A stretch of 18,175 bases of DNA, from the NCBI GenBank assembly GCA_007123515.1, contig SKKY01000033.1, forward strand, positions 1 through 18,175, given 5' to 3'. Made by a program: the position numbers and the translations under genes. Of the stretch, positions 7,482-15,148 are shown one piece after another (position 1 is the stretch's first letter; each line of letters begins with the position of its first letter). The notes beneath the pieces are model-generated. The model did no database searches. It was not told where the DNA came from and saw only the letters and a program-made list of their open reading frames with translations. The DNA comes from Clostridia bacterium. GTDB taxonomy: Bacteria; Bacillota; Peptococcia; Peptococcales; SKKY01.

Positions 7482-7999
7482 AGAAAAAAATCAGTTTAAT
7501 TGTTGCCCTGTTGTTTAGTCTCTCTTTGTTATTCGGTTGCGGTGGCGCAACCCCATCTGCTCAGCCAGGTGGCGATGATCATGGACATGATCATGGTGAT
7601 CTTCCCTATGAGTGGAGCGGAGAATTAGTTTTAGCCGAAGGTACATACACGTTGGAGTTTGCGTTTAGTGGTGATCCGTCAATGGATATCGCTTTTGCTA
7701 TGATGGATGGTGTGATTGAAGATTTAGAACATCACGGTCATCACATTATGGAAAGTGATAAAGATGAAATATCTCAGGGAAGCACATTTACAGCATGGCC
7801 GGACTATGGCTACACGTTAATCTTAAATGAAGGCCCGACAGAATTTAATTTTGTGATTGAGGAAGACGGAAGGTACATGATCTTTATGGAGCATATGCCG
7901 GAAGAATTTGATCTGGTTATTTTCGATGAAGCAGGCGAAGAGCTGATCCCTGAAAATCAAAGAGAATTCGATGAAGATGGAAATTATAAAGAAATATAA
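7478..7999 (+). CDS. His-rich putative metal-binding lipoprotein in the cobalt ECF operon
   Basis: A 173-residue predicted lipoprotein. A basic, hydrophobic signal (1-20) ends in the lipobox LFGC with C21 as the lipidated residue. Just after it is a low-complexity GGDDHGHDHGD stretch, and a second His/acid cluster DLEHHGHHIMESD lies at about 84-96. The rest is rich in Asp and Glu with a predicted beta-sandwich character. GTG start with a strong AAGGAGG at 7464-7470; overlaps the cbiO stop. Placed between CbiO and CbiM, it occupies the role of the extracytoplasmic NikK component of NikKMLQO nickel systems, so it may capture Co2+ or Ni2+ at the outer face of the membrane. I do not recognise a named family; that function is inferred from context and composition. 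Confidence 0.8.
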   Translation: MKKKISLIVALLFSLSLLFGCGGATPSAQPGGDDHGHDHGDLPYEWSGELVLAEGTYTLEFAFSGDPSMDIAFAMMDGVIEDLEHHGHHIMESDKDEISQGSTFTAWPDYGYTLILNEGPTEFNFVIEEDGRYMIFMEHMPEEFDLVIFDEAGEELIPENQREFDEDGNYKEI

Positions 8000-8038
8000 G
8001 GATAGTAGAAAAGAGCAGGATAAACAGGAGATGACGAG

Positions 8039-8647
8039 ATGCATTTAGCTGACGGAGTGATAAATGTACCGACGATAGCAGCAACTTATGCCGGAACAGC
8101 GGCGCTGGTTGGTTATGGGATCGGAAAAATTAAAGAAGAGGAAATTCCAAAAATCAGTCTGATGACCGGTACCTTTTTTGCGGTATCCTTAATCAGCATT
8201 CCGGTGGGCCCTTCCTCAATTCATCCGCTGATTGCCGGACTGATAGGCGTAATGCTTGGTAAAAGGGCCCCAGTAGCCATTTTTATAGGGCTGCTCTTTC
8301 AGGCGTTATTGTTTCAGCATGGCGGACTGACTACATTAGGAGCCAATACATTAATGCTTGCAATTCCGGCCTTACTTTCGCATACTCTCTATCAAAGAAT
8401 TAAAGGTGACAATGCGATGAAAAAAGGAATGATTGTCGGTGCAACAGCAACCATTATGAGTGTGATTCTCTTAGTGGCCGTATTGGTTACCAGTCAGCCC
8501 CTATTTGCCCAAGGGGCAGCATCAGTAGTGAATCTGATTATTATCGGTCACATACCTTTGGTTGTCATTGAAGCATTTGTCACCGGTTCAGCTCTTCAGC
8601 TGATTATGAAATCAAGGCCAAACTGGATTACCGGAGGAGGTCATTAA
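8039..8647 (+). CDS. cbiM: ECF transporter substrate-binding membrane protein, CbiM type
   Basis: A 202-residue membrane protein with about six hydrophobic segments. The N-terminus is MHLADG, matching the family's MHxxDG; in NikM the N-terminal amine and His2 bind the metal, together with a His near residue 67, here in GPSSIHPLIAG. The FQALLFQHGGLTTLGANT stretch (about 87-104) is the strong CbiM/NikM signature. Start ATG follows ACAGGAG. It is the specificity subunit; CbiM and NikM cannot be told apart with confidence from these motifs, but the cobalamin riboswitch favours cobalt. No CbiN gene is present; instead the next gene, one base further, encodes a NikL-like protein. Confidence 0.93.
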   Translation: MHLADGVINVPTIAATYAGTAALVGYGIGKIKEEEIPKISLMTGTFFAVSLISIPVGPSSIHPLIAGLIGVMLGKRAPVAIFIGLLFQALLFQHGGLTTLGANTLMLAIPALLSHTLYQRIKGDNAMKKGMIVGATATIMSVILLVAVLVTSQPLFAQGAASVVNLIIIGHIPLVVIEAFVTGSALQLIMKSRPNWITGGGH

Positions 8648-8648
8648 G

Positions 8649-9062
8649 ATGAAAAGCAAAAAAATCATAATGGTTATTGGTATTGTCTGTTTGCTTATCT
8701 CATTTAGCGGCATTCAGGCTTTGGCCCATGCAATGTTTATTGAACCTCTTGAAGATGAAAAAATCCAGGTTTCCTACGATGGCGGAGGCTTTTCAAGAAG
8801 AACCGAGGTGGTTGTCTTAGATACTCTTGGCAATGAGCTTGAACGCGGAAGGCTGGATTCGGACGGCATCTTTAGCTACAAGGGCATTGATAAAGCCCAT
8901 AAGATCGCTGTTGATGATGGTTTAGGACATCGGGCTGAGTGGGTGATCGGAACGGATGTCAGTCAACTGCCAAAGATACCGATTGTCGGAGGAATGCTTT
9001 TTGTCTCCGGAGGAATTGCCTGGTATTTTGACAGGAGAACAAAAAAGAAGAAATTTGAATAA
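8649..9062 (+). CDS. NikL-like accessory membrane protein of the ECF metal transporter
   Basis: A 137-residue protein with an N-terminal hydrophobic segment (about 5-24) ending ALA before H27-A-M, which looks like a signal peptide whose cleavage would expose an N-terminal His, then a small extracytoplasmic beta domain (about 28-108) and a C-terminal membrane segment (IPIVGGMLFVSGGIAWYF, 110-127) with a basic tail. This layout fits NikL/CbiL-type accessory proteins that replace CbiN or NikN. It begins one base after the cbiM stop with a GGAGGAGG site inside the cbiM end, so it is translationally coupled. Last gene of the operon before a strong terminator. Exact family name is inferred from layout and position. 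Confidence 0.78.
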   Translation: MKSKKIIMVIGIVCLLISFSGIQALAHAMFIEPLEDEKIQVSYDGGGFSRRTEVVVLDTLGNELERGRLDSDGIFSYKGIDKAHKIAVDDGLGHRAEWVIGTDVSQLPKIPIVGGMLFVSGGIAWYFDRRTKKKKFE

Positions 9063-9067
9063 AAATG

Positions 9068-9098
9068 GTGCGCATGTTTCTTTATGAAATGTGCGCAC
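9068..9098 (+). terminator. Terminator of the cobalt-transport operon
   Basis: A 13-pair stem, 9068-9080 with 9086-9098 (GTGCGCA at the base pairing TGCGCAC, two G-T wobbles, then TTTC/GAAA), loop TTTAT, followed by TTTGTATT. It starts 5 bases after the last stop codon of the operon. Confidence 0.8.
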
Positions 9099-9122
9099 TT
9101 TGTATTAAGGCTGGCTTTTCTC

Positions 9123-9151
9123 TTTGCAGGTAAATGGGTATGTAGTATAAT
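9123..9151 (+). promoter_or_regulatory. Sigma-A promoter of the Cache/PAS/GGDEF/HD-GYP gene
   Basis: A perfect TATAAT (9146-9151) preceded at 17 bases by TTTGCA (9123-9128), 30 bases before the start codon of the downstream gene. Confidence 0.6.
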
Positions 9152-9181
9152 ATTTGAATAATCTAAAGTGGAGGCTAGATA

Positions 9182-11494
9182 ATGCTTCAGATACTTAAAA
9201 GGTATCATAAACTGATCATTGTCATCATGGTGGTCGTTGCCATGATTTTTTATTTTCAGTACGTCTATTCAAGCAATCTGCTTCAGCAGCTTAATGAGGA
9301 AAAAGCAGAATCATCAATGGAACAGATTCACACAGAGTTTTCCTGGTGGATGACGGATAAAAAAAACATAGTAAAAAATAGCGCCACATTTATTGGGATC
9401 GTCGATAATCAGCAACGGATTCTTTCGTATCTTGAAGACACACTGGCTGAACATTCGGAATTGAATGCCCTTTACTATTTGTCTGCAGATAATCAGATGA
9501 TTAACGCCAGCGGTTTTGTGCCACCTGCCGATATGGATGCAAGAGAGCGACCCTGGTATAGAATGGCCATGGAAAAGCAAAATCTGATCATTACAGACGC
9601 CTTTTTGAATGTAACAGAAGATGATTTGATTATCAGTATTGCTATGCCGGTCTATAACCAGCAGGAGCAAATCACCGGTGTGGTGTCTGCCGACTTATCA
9701 CTTCTGCTGATCTCTGATATGCTAGCAACAAATACCAATATTTCCGGATCTAAATCATTTTTACTGGATCAAAATGATTTTCTTATTGCCTCTTCCGATC
9801 CCGGAATTAGCGAAGCACCTTATGAAAATCAAAATATGGATACCTTTTCATTTGAAAAAATGATCATTGCCGGAGAGTCCGGTTACCTGTCTTCCTTGCC
9901 ACTAAATGATCAGGGTTGGACTTTGCTTTTCTTTGTTCCCTCGGATTACTTATTAGAACCCAGCAATACATTGCGGGCATTTATGCTTGCCTCTTTACTT
10001 GTTTTTCTTATAACGTTGCTTACTTTTATGTTTCTGCAGAGGAAAATGATCACCGAGCCTTTAATTGCCATGGAAAAAGAAAAAAATGAAGAAATAAAAA
10101 TAGAAAAAATTAACTTTGAAGCATTATTTAAAAATTCAACGGATGCAATAGCGATTGTCGATATTCAAAACCGAATTATGGATATTAATGAGAAGTTTAC
10201 CAAGCTATTTCAATATACGCTTGAGGAAACAAAAGGCATTGATATTGATACCTTGATTGTGACCGAAGAAAAGATTAATGAGGCTAAGAGTTTTACAGAA
10301 GATCTGTTTCAGGAAAAAGTTGATTCTGTGGAAACCGTTCGCTTTGATAAATTCGGCAATCCAAAAGAAGTTGAGTTAAAAGGCGTTCCAATTGTATTAA
10401 ATGGAAAAATTGTCGGCGGATATGCCAGTTATACCGATATTTCACAGAGAAAAGCAGCCGAAAGAGAAACGCTGTATATCAGCTACCATGATCAACTGAC
10501 GGGCGTCTATAACCGCAGATACTTTGAGAACAAACTAAAAGAAATCGACACCCCGGAAAATTTACCACTAACCATTGTTATGGCGGATCTTAACGGTTTA
10601 AAACTGGCTAACGATGCTTTTGGTCATGCTTTAGGAGACAAATTATTGGTAAAAACCGCAGAAATTTTAAAAGATCATCTTGGTGAAAAGGATTTTGTAG
10701 CAAGAACCGGCGGGGATGAATTTATCATTGTTATGCCGGAATCTGACGAAGAGGTAGGCAGGGATTTTATAAACCGGGTCAGTCAGGTAATTTATGATAC
10801 CTATATTAACTCCATTGATATGTCAGTCTCCTTTGGCTGGGATACGAAACATACTAAAGAGGAATCAATTCATGATACATTAAACAAAGCCGAAAACTAT
10901 ATGTATAAAAGAAAACTCTCTGAAGGACCGAGCATGGTTAGCAGTACGATTAAAATCATCATTAACACTCTGCATGAAAAAAATGAGCGTGAACGACAGC
11001 ATTCCGAGCGTGTCAGTAAAATTTGTATGGACATCGGGGAAGCGATGGGATTTGACAAGGAACAGCTAAGTGTCTTAAACCTTGTCGGGCTGATGCATGA
11101 TATCGGAAAAATAGGGATTGATGAGAACATTTTAAACAAAGAAGGGAAACTGACAAAAGAGGAGTATGAGGAGATAAAAAAGCATCCTGAGATTGGTTAC
11201 CGGATTTTAAGCTCAACCAATGAGATGTCTGATTTAGCCATCTTTACTTTATCGCATCATGAACGCTGGGACGGAACCGGCTATCCGAAAGGGATTAAAG
11301 GACTTGATATTCCTTTGGTTTCAAGAATTTTAGCCATTGCCGATGCTTTTGATGCCATGACCAGCGGAAGACCGTACCGGGATCCCCAGACCGTGGAGTT
11401 TGCGGTATCAGAGCTGAAAAAAGGTTCGGGCACCCAATTTGATCCGACCATTGTAGAGATTTTTACAGAGAAAGTATTACAAAAATATATATAA
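9182..11494 (+). CDS. Membrane sensor with Cache, PAS, GGDEF and HD-GYP domains
   Basis: A 770-residue c-di-GMP signalling protein. Membrane segment 1 is at about 10-28; an extracytoplasmic dCache-like sensor domain follows (about 40-265, with RPWYRMAM and an IISIAMPVYN-type strand); membrane segment 2 is at about 273-295. The cytoplasmic part is a PAS domain (about 320-430), a GGDEF domain (about 440-590, intact GGDEF at 520-524, D-x-N-G-L-K and FGHALGD motifs present) and an HD-GYP domain (about 605-770, with HD at 649-650, HDIGKIGI, and HHERWDGTGYP at 702-712 intact). The cyclase inhibitory site R-x-x-D before GGDEF is GEKD, so product inhibition is probably lost. It could therefore make and degrade c-di-GMP according to an external ligand. 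Monocistronic; start ATG follows GTGGAGG. Confidence 0.95.
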   Translation: MLQILKRYHKLIIVIMVVVAMIFYFQYVYSSNLLQQLNEEKAESSMEQIHTEFSWWMTDKKNIVKNSATFIGIVDNQQRILSYLEDTLAEHSELNALYYLSADNQMINASGFVPPADMDARERPWYRMAMEKQNLIITDAFLNVTEDDLIISIAMPVYNQQEQITGVVSADLSLLLISDMLATNTNISGSKSFLLDQNDFLIASSDPGISEAPYENQNMDTFSFEKMIIAGESGYLSSLPLNDQGWTLLFFVPSDYLLEPSNTLRAFMLASLLVFLITLLTFMFLQRKMITEPLIAMEKEKNEEIKIEKINFEALFKNSTDAIAIVDIQNRIMDINEKFTKLFQYTLEETKGIDIDTLIVTEEKINEAKSFTEDLFQEKVDSVETVRFDKFGNPKEVELKGVPIVLNGKIVGGYASYTDISQRKAAERETLYISYHDQLTGVYNRRYFENKLKEIDTPENLPLTIVMADLNGLKLANDAFGHALGDKLLVKTAEILKDHLGEKDFVARTGGDEFIIVMPESDEEVGRDFINRVSQVIYDTYINSIDMSVSFGWDTKHTKEESIHDTLNKAENYMYKRKLSEGPSMVSSTIKIIINTLHEKNERERQHSERVSKICMDIGEAMGFDKEQLSVLNLVGLMHDIGKIGIDENILNKEGKLTKEEYEEIKKHPEIGYRILSSTNEMSDLAIFTLSHHERWDGTGYPKGIKGLDIPLVSRILAIADAFDAMTSGRPYRDPQTVEFAVSELKKGSGTQFDPTIVEIFTEKVLQKYI

Positions 11495-11601
11495 CAAAGA
11501 GGGATCACCCTTTGTACCATTTAACGTGGTCTCTCAGAAGTGACCGGACAAAACACCTTCAGAAATGTTTTTAAGCACAACTTTCTGTTTATATATGGTT
11601 A

Positions 11602-11630
11602 TTGTTAGTATCAGGCCTTTATATTTATAT
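11602..11630 (+). promoter_or_regulatory. Possible promoter of the suf operon
   Basis: TTGTTA (11602-11607), 17 bases, TTATAT (11625-11630), 40 bases before the sufC start; fair, not strong. A perfect 10-base palindrome GGTCTAGACC (11634-11643) lies just past the -10 and could be an operator. Confidence 0.35.
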
Positions 11631-11633
11631 GCT

Positions 11634-11643
11634 GGTCTAGACC
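11634..11643. promoter_or_regulatory. Palindrome GGTCTAGACC before sufC, possible operator
   Basis: A perfect 10-base inverted repeat lies about 27 bases before the sufC start, next to the candidate -10. It does not match the IscR or Fur consensus sites that I know, so its binding partner, if any, is unknown. Confidence 0.25.
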
Positions 11644-11669
11644 TATAGAAAATAAAGGAGGATGGTTCT

Positions 11670-12407
11670 TTGTTAAACATTAAGAATCTGTCATTTTCCG
11701 TAGAAAGTGACAATGGCGAACTACAAATCATCAAAGATATGAGCATAGCGTTTGAACCAGGAAAATTTTATGTGATTACCGGTCCGAACGGAGGCGGTAA
11801 ATCAACCCTGGCTAAGTTAATGATGGGTATTGAAAAGCCGACATCCGGCCAAATTTTACTCGATGGTCAGGACATTGCGGACATGACGATCAGTGAACGG
11901 GCGAGACTCGGAATCGGGTATGCCTTTCAGACACCAGCCAGATTTAAGGGGCTAACCGTCAGTGATCTTTTGGCCTTATCCGGAACCGGGGACATGAATC
12001 CCTGCGATCTTTTACACGATGTTGGTCTTTGTGCGATTGATTACCTTGACCGGAATATTGATGCCAGCTTATCCGGCGGTGAGTTAAAAAGAATTGAGAT
12101 CGCAACGATCATTGCCCGGGATTTAAAAGTGGCTATCTTTGATGAGCCGGAAGCCGGGATTGACCTGTGGAGCTTTCAGAAGCTTGTCGAAACGTTTAAA
12201 AAAGTCCACGAAAAGTACAAAACCACATTGATTATCATCTCTCATCAGGAACGAATCATTAATCTTGCTGAAGAGGTGCTGGTGATTGCTGAAGGTGAAA
12301 TTAAAGAAGTTACCACAAAGGATCAGATCCTATCAGATTTTGCCGAGAAAGAATTTAGCTGTGAACTAAGCGAGAAATGTGTTGGGGGGACAAATGATGT
12401 TATCTGA
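11670..12407 (+). CDS. sufC: Fe-S cluster assembly ATPase SufC
   Basis: A 245-residue cytoplasmic ABC ATPase. Walker A GPNGGGKST (38-46), signature LSGGE (134-138) with the SufC-typical GGELKRIEIA, Walker B and Glu IFDEP (156-160) continuing EAGIDLWSF, and the switch His in ISHQE. SufC provides energy to the SufB/D scaffold in building Fe-S clusters. The start is TTG at 11670, chosen because AAAGGAGG lies 8 bases upstream and the protein begins exactly at the family N-terminus (MLNIKNL); the nearby ATG at 11662 is out of frame. It overlaps the next gene by about 14 bases. No sufS, sufU or sufE lies in the window, giving the minimal two-gene SufBC arrangement seen in anaerobes and archaea. Confidence 0.93.
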   Translation: MLNIKNLSFSVESDNGELQIIKDMSIAFEPGKFYVITGPNGGGKSTLAKLMMGIEKPTSGQILLDGQDIADMTISERARLGIGYAFQTPARFKGLTVSDLLALSGTGDMNPCDLLHDVGLCAIDYLDRNIDASLSGGELKRIEIATIIARDLKVAIFDEPEAGIDLWSFQKLVETFKKVHEKYKTTLIIISHQERIINLAEEVLVIAEGEIKEVTTKDQILSDFAEKEFSCELSEKCVGGTNDVI

Positions 12408-13320
12408 CTTAGAAAAAGAACTAATTAAAATGGTTGCAGACATGCATGATGTTCCCAAAGGCGGAGCCTTTAGTATCAGACGAAATGGTGACGGCTCCAT
12501 GCGCAGTTCAAGTCCGAACATTACGATTGAAGGAAACAAGGCAAAAAATGGAATTAATGTAAAAATTAAGCCGGGGACTAAAAATGAAACGGTCTATATT
12601 CCGGTGTTAATCACAGAAGAAGGGTTAAGTGAGGTAGTCTATAATCACTTTACGATCGGTGAAGATGCCGATGTTACGATCGTTGCCGGTTGCGGAATTC
12701 ATAACGGCGGGGATAAAAAATCACAGCATGACGGAATTCATGAGTTTGTGGTGGAAAAAAATGCCAGAATGAAATATGTGGAAAAGCATTTTGCCCAGGG
12801 CAGCGGTCAGGGCAAAAAGGTGTTTAATCCAAAGACGATTTTAACCGTTGAGGAAAATGGACTTGCCGAATTAGAGCTCGTACAGATTAGAGGCGTTGAT
12901 GCTACAAAAAGGGATACGGAAGTCCTATTAAAAGACGGAGCTAAAATTATCAGCGTGGAGCGGATGCTGACAGACGATAAGCAGGAGGCAGAGTCGATCA
13001 TCGATGTGGAAATGAGAGGAAAAAACTCCACTTGCCAGATTATTTCGCGTTCTGTGGCAAGGGGACAATCGAGACAGACCTTTGATCTGAACATGTCCGG
13101 CTATGAAGATTGCCGTGGTCATATTCAGTGCGATTCTATCATTATGGATGAGGCAGAAGTCGTTGCCATTCCGAGAGTCTCAGCCTTTCATGTTGACGCC
13201 CAGTTAATCCATGAGGCAGCCATTGGTAAAATCGCTTCAGACCAGATGATTAAGCTGATGTCCTTAGGGTTAAATGAAGAAGAAGCAGAAGCGAAGATTT
13301 TAGCCGGATTTTTAAAGTAG
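12394..13320 (+). CDS. sufB: SufB/SufD-family Fe-S cluster assembly scaffold
   Basis: About 308 residues, shorter than aerobic SufB (over 450), as usual for the short SufB/D of anaerobes. The beta-helix core carries the family features: the FHVDAQLIHEAAIGKIASDQ stretch with the His and Glu that ligate the nascent cluster in SufB/SufD, and the C-terminal LMSLGLNEEEAEAKILAGFL. It partners SufC, whose gene it overlaps. The start is chosen at ATG 12394 (or the adjacent ATG 12397) because a GGGGGGA run lies just upstream; a GTG at 12379 would add five residues but has no ribosome site. With a single SufB/D protein, a homodimer would have to replace the SufB-SufD pair (inference). Confidence 0.87.
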   Translation: MMLSDLEKELIKMVADMHDVPKGGAFSIRRNGDGSMRSSSPNITIEGNKAKNGINVKIKPGTKNETVYIPVLITEEGLSEVVYNHFTIGEDADVTIVAGCGIHNGGDKKSQHDGIHEFVVEKNARMKYVEKHFAQGSGQGKKVFNPKTILTVEENGLAELELVQIRGVDATKRDTEVLLKDGAKIISVERMLTDDKQEAESIIDVEMRGKNSTCQIISRSVARGQSRQTFDLNMSGYEDCRGHIQCDSIIMDEAEVVAIPRVSAFHVDAQLIHEAAIGKIASDQMIKLMSLGLNEEEAEAKILAGFLK

Positions 13321-13328
13321 ATTGGTGA

Positions 13329-13358
13329 TTGACACAGGTATCATTTTTTACCTATTAT
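13329..13358 (+). promoter_or_regulatory. Promoter of guaA
   Basis: TTGACA (13329-13334), an 18-base spacer, TATTAT (13353-13358). The spacer holds AGGTA (13336-13340) and TACCT (13349-13353) as an inverted repeat with an 8-base gap, which might be a regulator site. The 5' leader is short and contains no purine-riboswitch-like structure. Confidence 0.65.
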
Positions 13359-13389
13359 TATGTAATACAACAATTAGGAGGTAAGTGGT

Positions 13390-14931
13390 TTGGAATTGCA
13401 AAGTCTTGATAAAATACTGGTTTTGGATTTTGGCGGACAATATAATCAGCTGATTACCAGAAGAGTTCGTGAACTAAAGGTTTATGCAGAAATGATGCCC
13501 TTTAATGCACCGATTGAAAAAATTAAGGAGCTAAACCCTAAGGGGATTATCTTTACCGGAGGACCGGCGAGTGTCTATGGAGAAAATGCTCCAAAGCCGG
13601 ACCCGCAGATTTATGAATTGGGTGTTCCGATTCTTGGTATCTGTTACGGCATGCAGATTATGAATCTGCAGCTTGGTGGTGTGGTACAGGGAACCGATAA
13701 AAGAGAGTACGGGAAGGCCGAGGTAAAGGTTGACCATAACAATCGCTTATTCAAAGATCTGCCTGAAAGACAGGTTGTCTGGATGAGTCATGGTGATTGC
13801 ATTACCGAGACACCGGAGCATTTTACAAGCATTGCGCATACACCACACACCCCATTTGCCGCGATTGCCGATGACTGGAGAAGGTTTTATGGCGTGCAGT
13901 TTCATCCGGAAGTTAATCATACAGAATATGGAAATGCCATGCTGGAAAAATTCCTGGTGGATATCTGCGACTGCAAAAAAGACTGGGACATGGGTTCGTT
14001 CATAGAAGAAGAAGTTGCCAGAATTAAAGAGATCGTTGGTGATAAAAAAGTAATTTGCGGGCTAAGCGGAGGGATTGATTCCTCAGTAGCAGCCGTACTG
14101 GTTCACAGAGCCATTGGTGATAATTTAACGTGTATCTATGTAGATCATGGCTTTATGAGAAAAAATGAGTCAGAAGAGGTCAAAGAGATCTTTGCAGAAG
14201 GTTTTGGTATTAAACTGGATTTCGTTGATGCAAAAACCAGATTTATCAGTAAGCTGACAGGAGTCAGCGATCCGGAAACCAAAAGAAAGATCATTGGAAC
14301 CGAGTTTATCCGTGTCTTTGAAGCAGAAGCCGAAAAGTTTGACGATGCCGCTTTCTTAGTACAGGGAACCCTCTACTCAGACGTGATCGAAAGTGGTACC
14401 GATACAGCCGAAACGATTAAGAGTCACCACAATGTCGGCGGACTTCCGGACGATATGAACTTTGAACTAATAGAGCCCCTTCGTCATCTGTTTAAAGATG
14501 AGGTAAGAAAAGTAGCCAGAGAACTAGGGTTGCCGGATGTCTTAGTACACAGACAGCCATTCCCCGGACCGGGACTTGCAATCCGAATCATTGGTGAGAT
14601 TACCAAAGAAAGATTGGAGATCTTAAGAGAAGCCGATGCAGTGATAAAGGAAGAGGTCATAAAAGCCGGCCTTTATAAAGAAATATGGCAGTCCTTTGCA
14701 GTCCTTCCGGCCATTCGCTCAGTAGGCGTTATGGGAGATGGCAGAACCTATGCTTACCCAATCGTACTGAGAGCCGTAAACAGCGACGACGCCATGACCG
14801 CAGACTGGGCAAGATTGCCTTACGATCTCTTAGAGAAAATCTCCAATAGAATCGTAAACGAAGTGCACGACGTAAATCGAGTCGTATTTGACATCACATC
14901 CAAGCCACCCGGAACCATTGAGTGGGAATAA
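13390..14931 (+). CDS. guaA: GMP synthase (glutamine-hydrolysing)
   Basis: A full-length 513-residue enzyme that converts XMP to GMP with ATP and glutamine, the last step of guanine nucleotide synthesis. The N-terminal class I glutamine amidotransferase domain has its triad C85 (GICYGMQ), H172 and E174 (QFHPEV). The ATP pyrophosphatase domain has P-loop SGGIDSS at 226-232, and the C-terminal dimerisation domain ends in the family signature ITSKPPGTIEWE. Start is TTG at 13390 with AGGAGG (13376-13381) 8 bases upstream; the first residues MELQSLDKILVLDFGGQ fit the family. Single gene between its own promoter and a strong terminator, suggesting constitutive housekeeping expression. Confidence 0.98.
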   Translation: MELQSLDKILVLDFGGQYNQLITRRVRELKVYAEMMPFNAPIEKIKELNPKGIIFTGGPASVYGENAPKPDPQIYELGVPILGICYGMQIMNLQLGGVVQGTDKREYGKAEVKVDHNNRLFKDLPERQVVWMSHGDCITETPEHFTSIAHTPHTPFAAIADDWRRFYGVQFHPEVNHTEYGNAMLEKFLVDICDCKKDWDMGSFIEEEVARIKEIVGDKKVICGLSGGIDSSVAAVLVHRAIGDNLTCIYVDHGFMRKNESEEVKEIFAEGFGIKLDFVDAKTRFISKLTGVSDPETKRKIIGTEFIRVFEAEAEKFDDAAFLVQGTLYSDVIESGTDTAETIKSHHNVGGLPDDMNFELIEPLRHLFKDEVRKVARELGLPDVLVHRQPFPGPGLAIRIIGEITKERLEILREADAVIKEEVIKAGLYKEIWQSFAVLPAIRSVGVMGDGRTYAYPIVLRAVNSDDAMTADWARLPYDLLEKISNRIVNEVHDVNRVVFDITSKPPGTIEWE

Positions 14932-14995
14932 AGAAAGGGTCAGGCTTTGGATTGTCGGATTCTATAGCTTGAAAGAAAAATATAAAAAAACTAGT

Positions 14996-15029
14996 AAGTA
15001 CCTCCGTGGTAGAAACGGAGGTACTTTTT
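14996..15029 (+). terminator. Strong terminator after guaA
   Basis: AAGTACCTCCGT (14996-15007) pairs perfectly with ACGGAGGTACTT (15015-15026) over a 7-base loop and is followed by TTTTT (15025-15029), 65 bases after the guaA stop. Confidence 0.93.
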
Positions 15030-15041
15030 GTATTTATAATA

Positions 15042-15070
15042 TTTACAAAATTGTAATTTGCTCTTATAAA
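15042..15070 (+). promoter_or_regulatory. Candidate promoter of the small unknown gene
   Basis: TTTACA (15042-15047), 17 bases, TATAAA (15065-15070). The -35 region lies in an inverted repeat TTACAA-AA-TTGTAA (15043-15056), which may be an operator. Confidence 0.45.
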
Positions 15071-15148
15071 GTCCTGATTTTACAAAATTTATTGCATTAT
15101 AAATAAGAAATGTGTAATATATCCACTGGAACAGGTGGGATTTTAGCA

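Noticed and set aside
11494..11515. Hairpin after the GGDEF/HD-GYP gene as a terminator
   Set aside because: The stem has a bulge and no T tract follows, so it was kept only as a structural note in the sufC leader.
13321..13389. Purine riboswitch before guaA
   Set aside because: The leader between promoter and start is too short and lacks the conserved three-stem aptamer core.
14888..15106. Plus-strand open frame overlapping the end of guaA
   Set aside because: It runs through the guaA terminator and has no ribosome site or protein-like composition.
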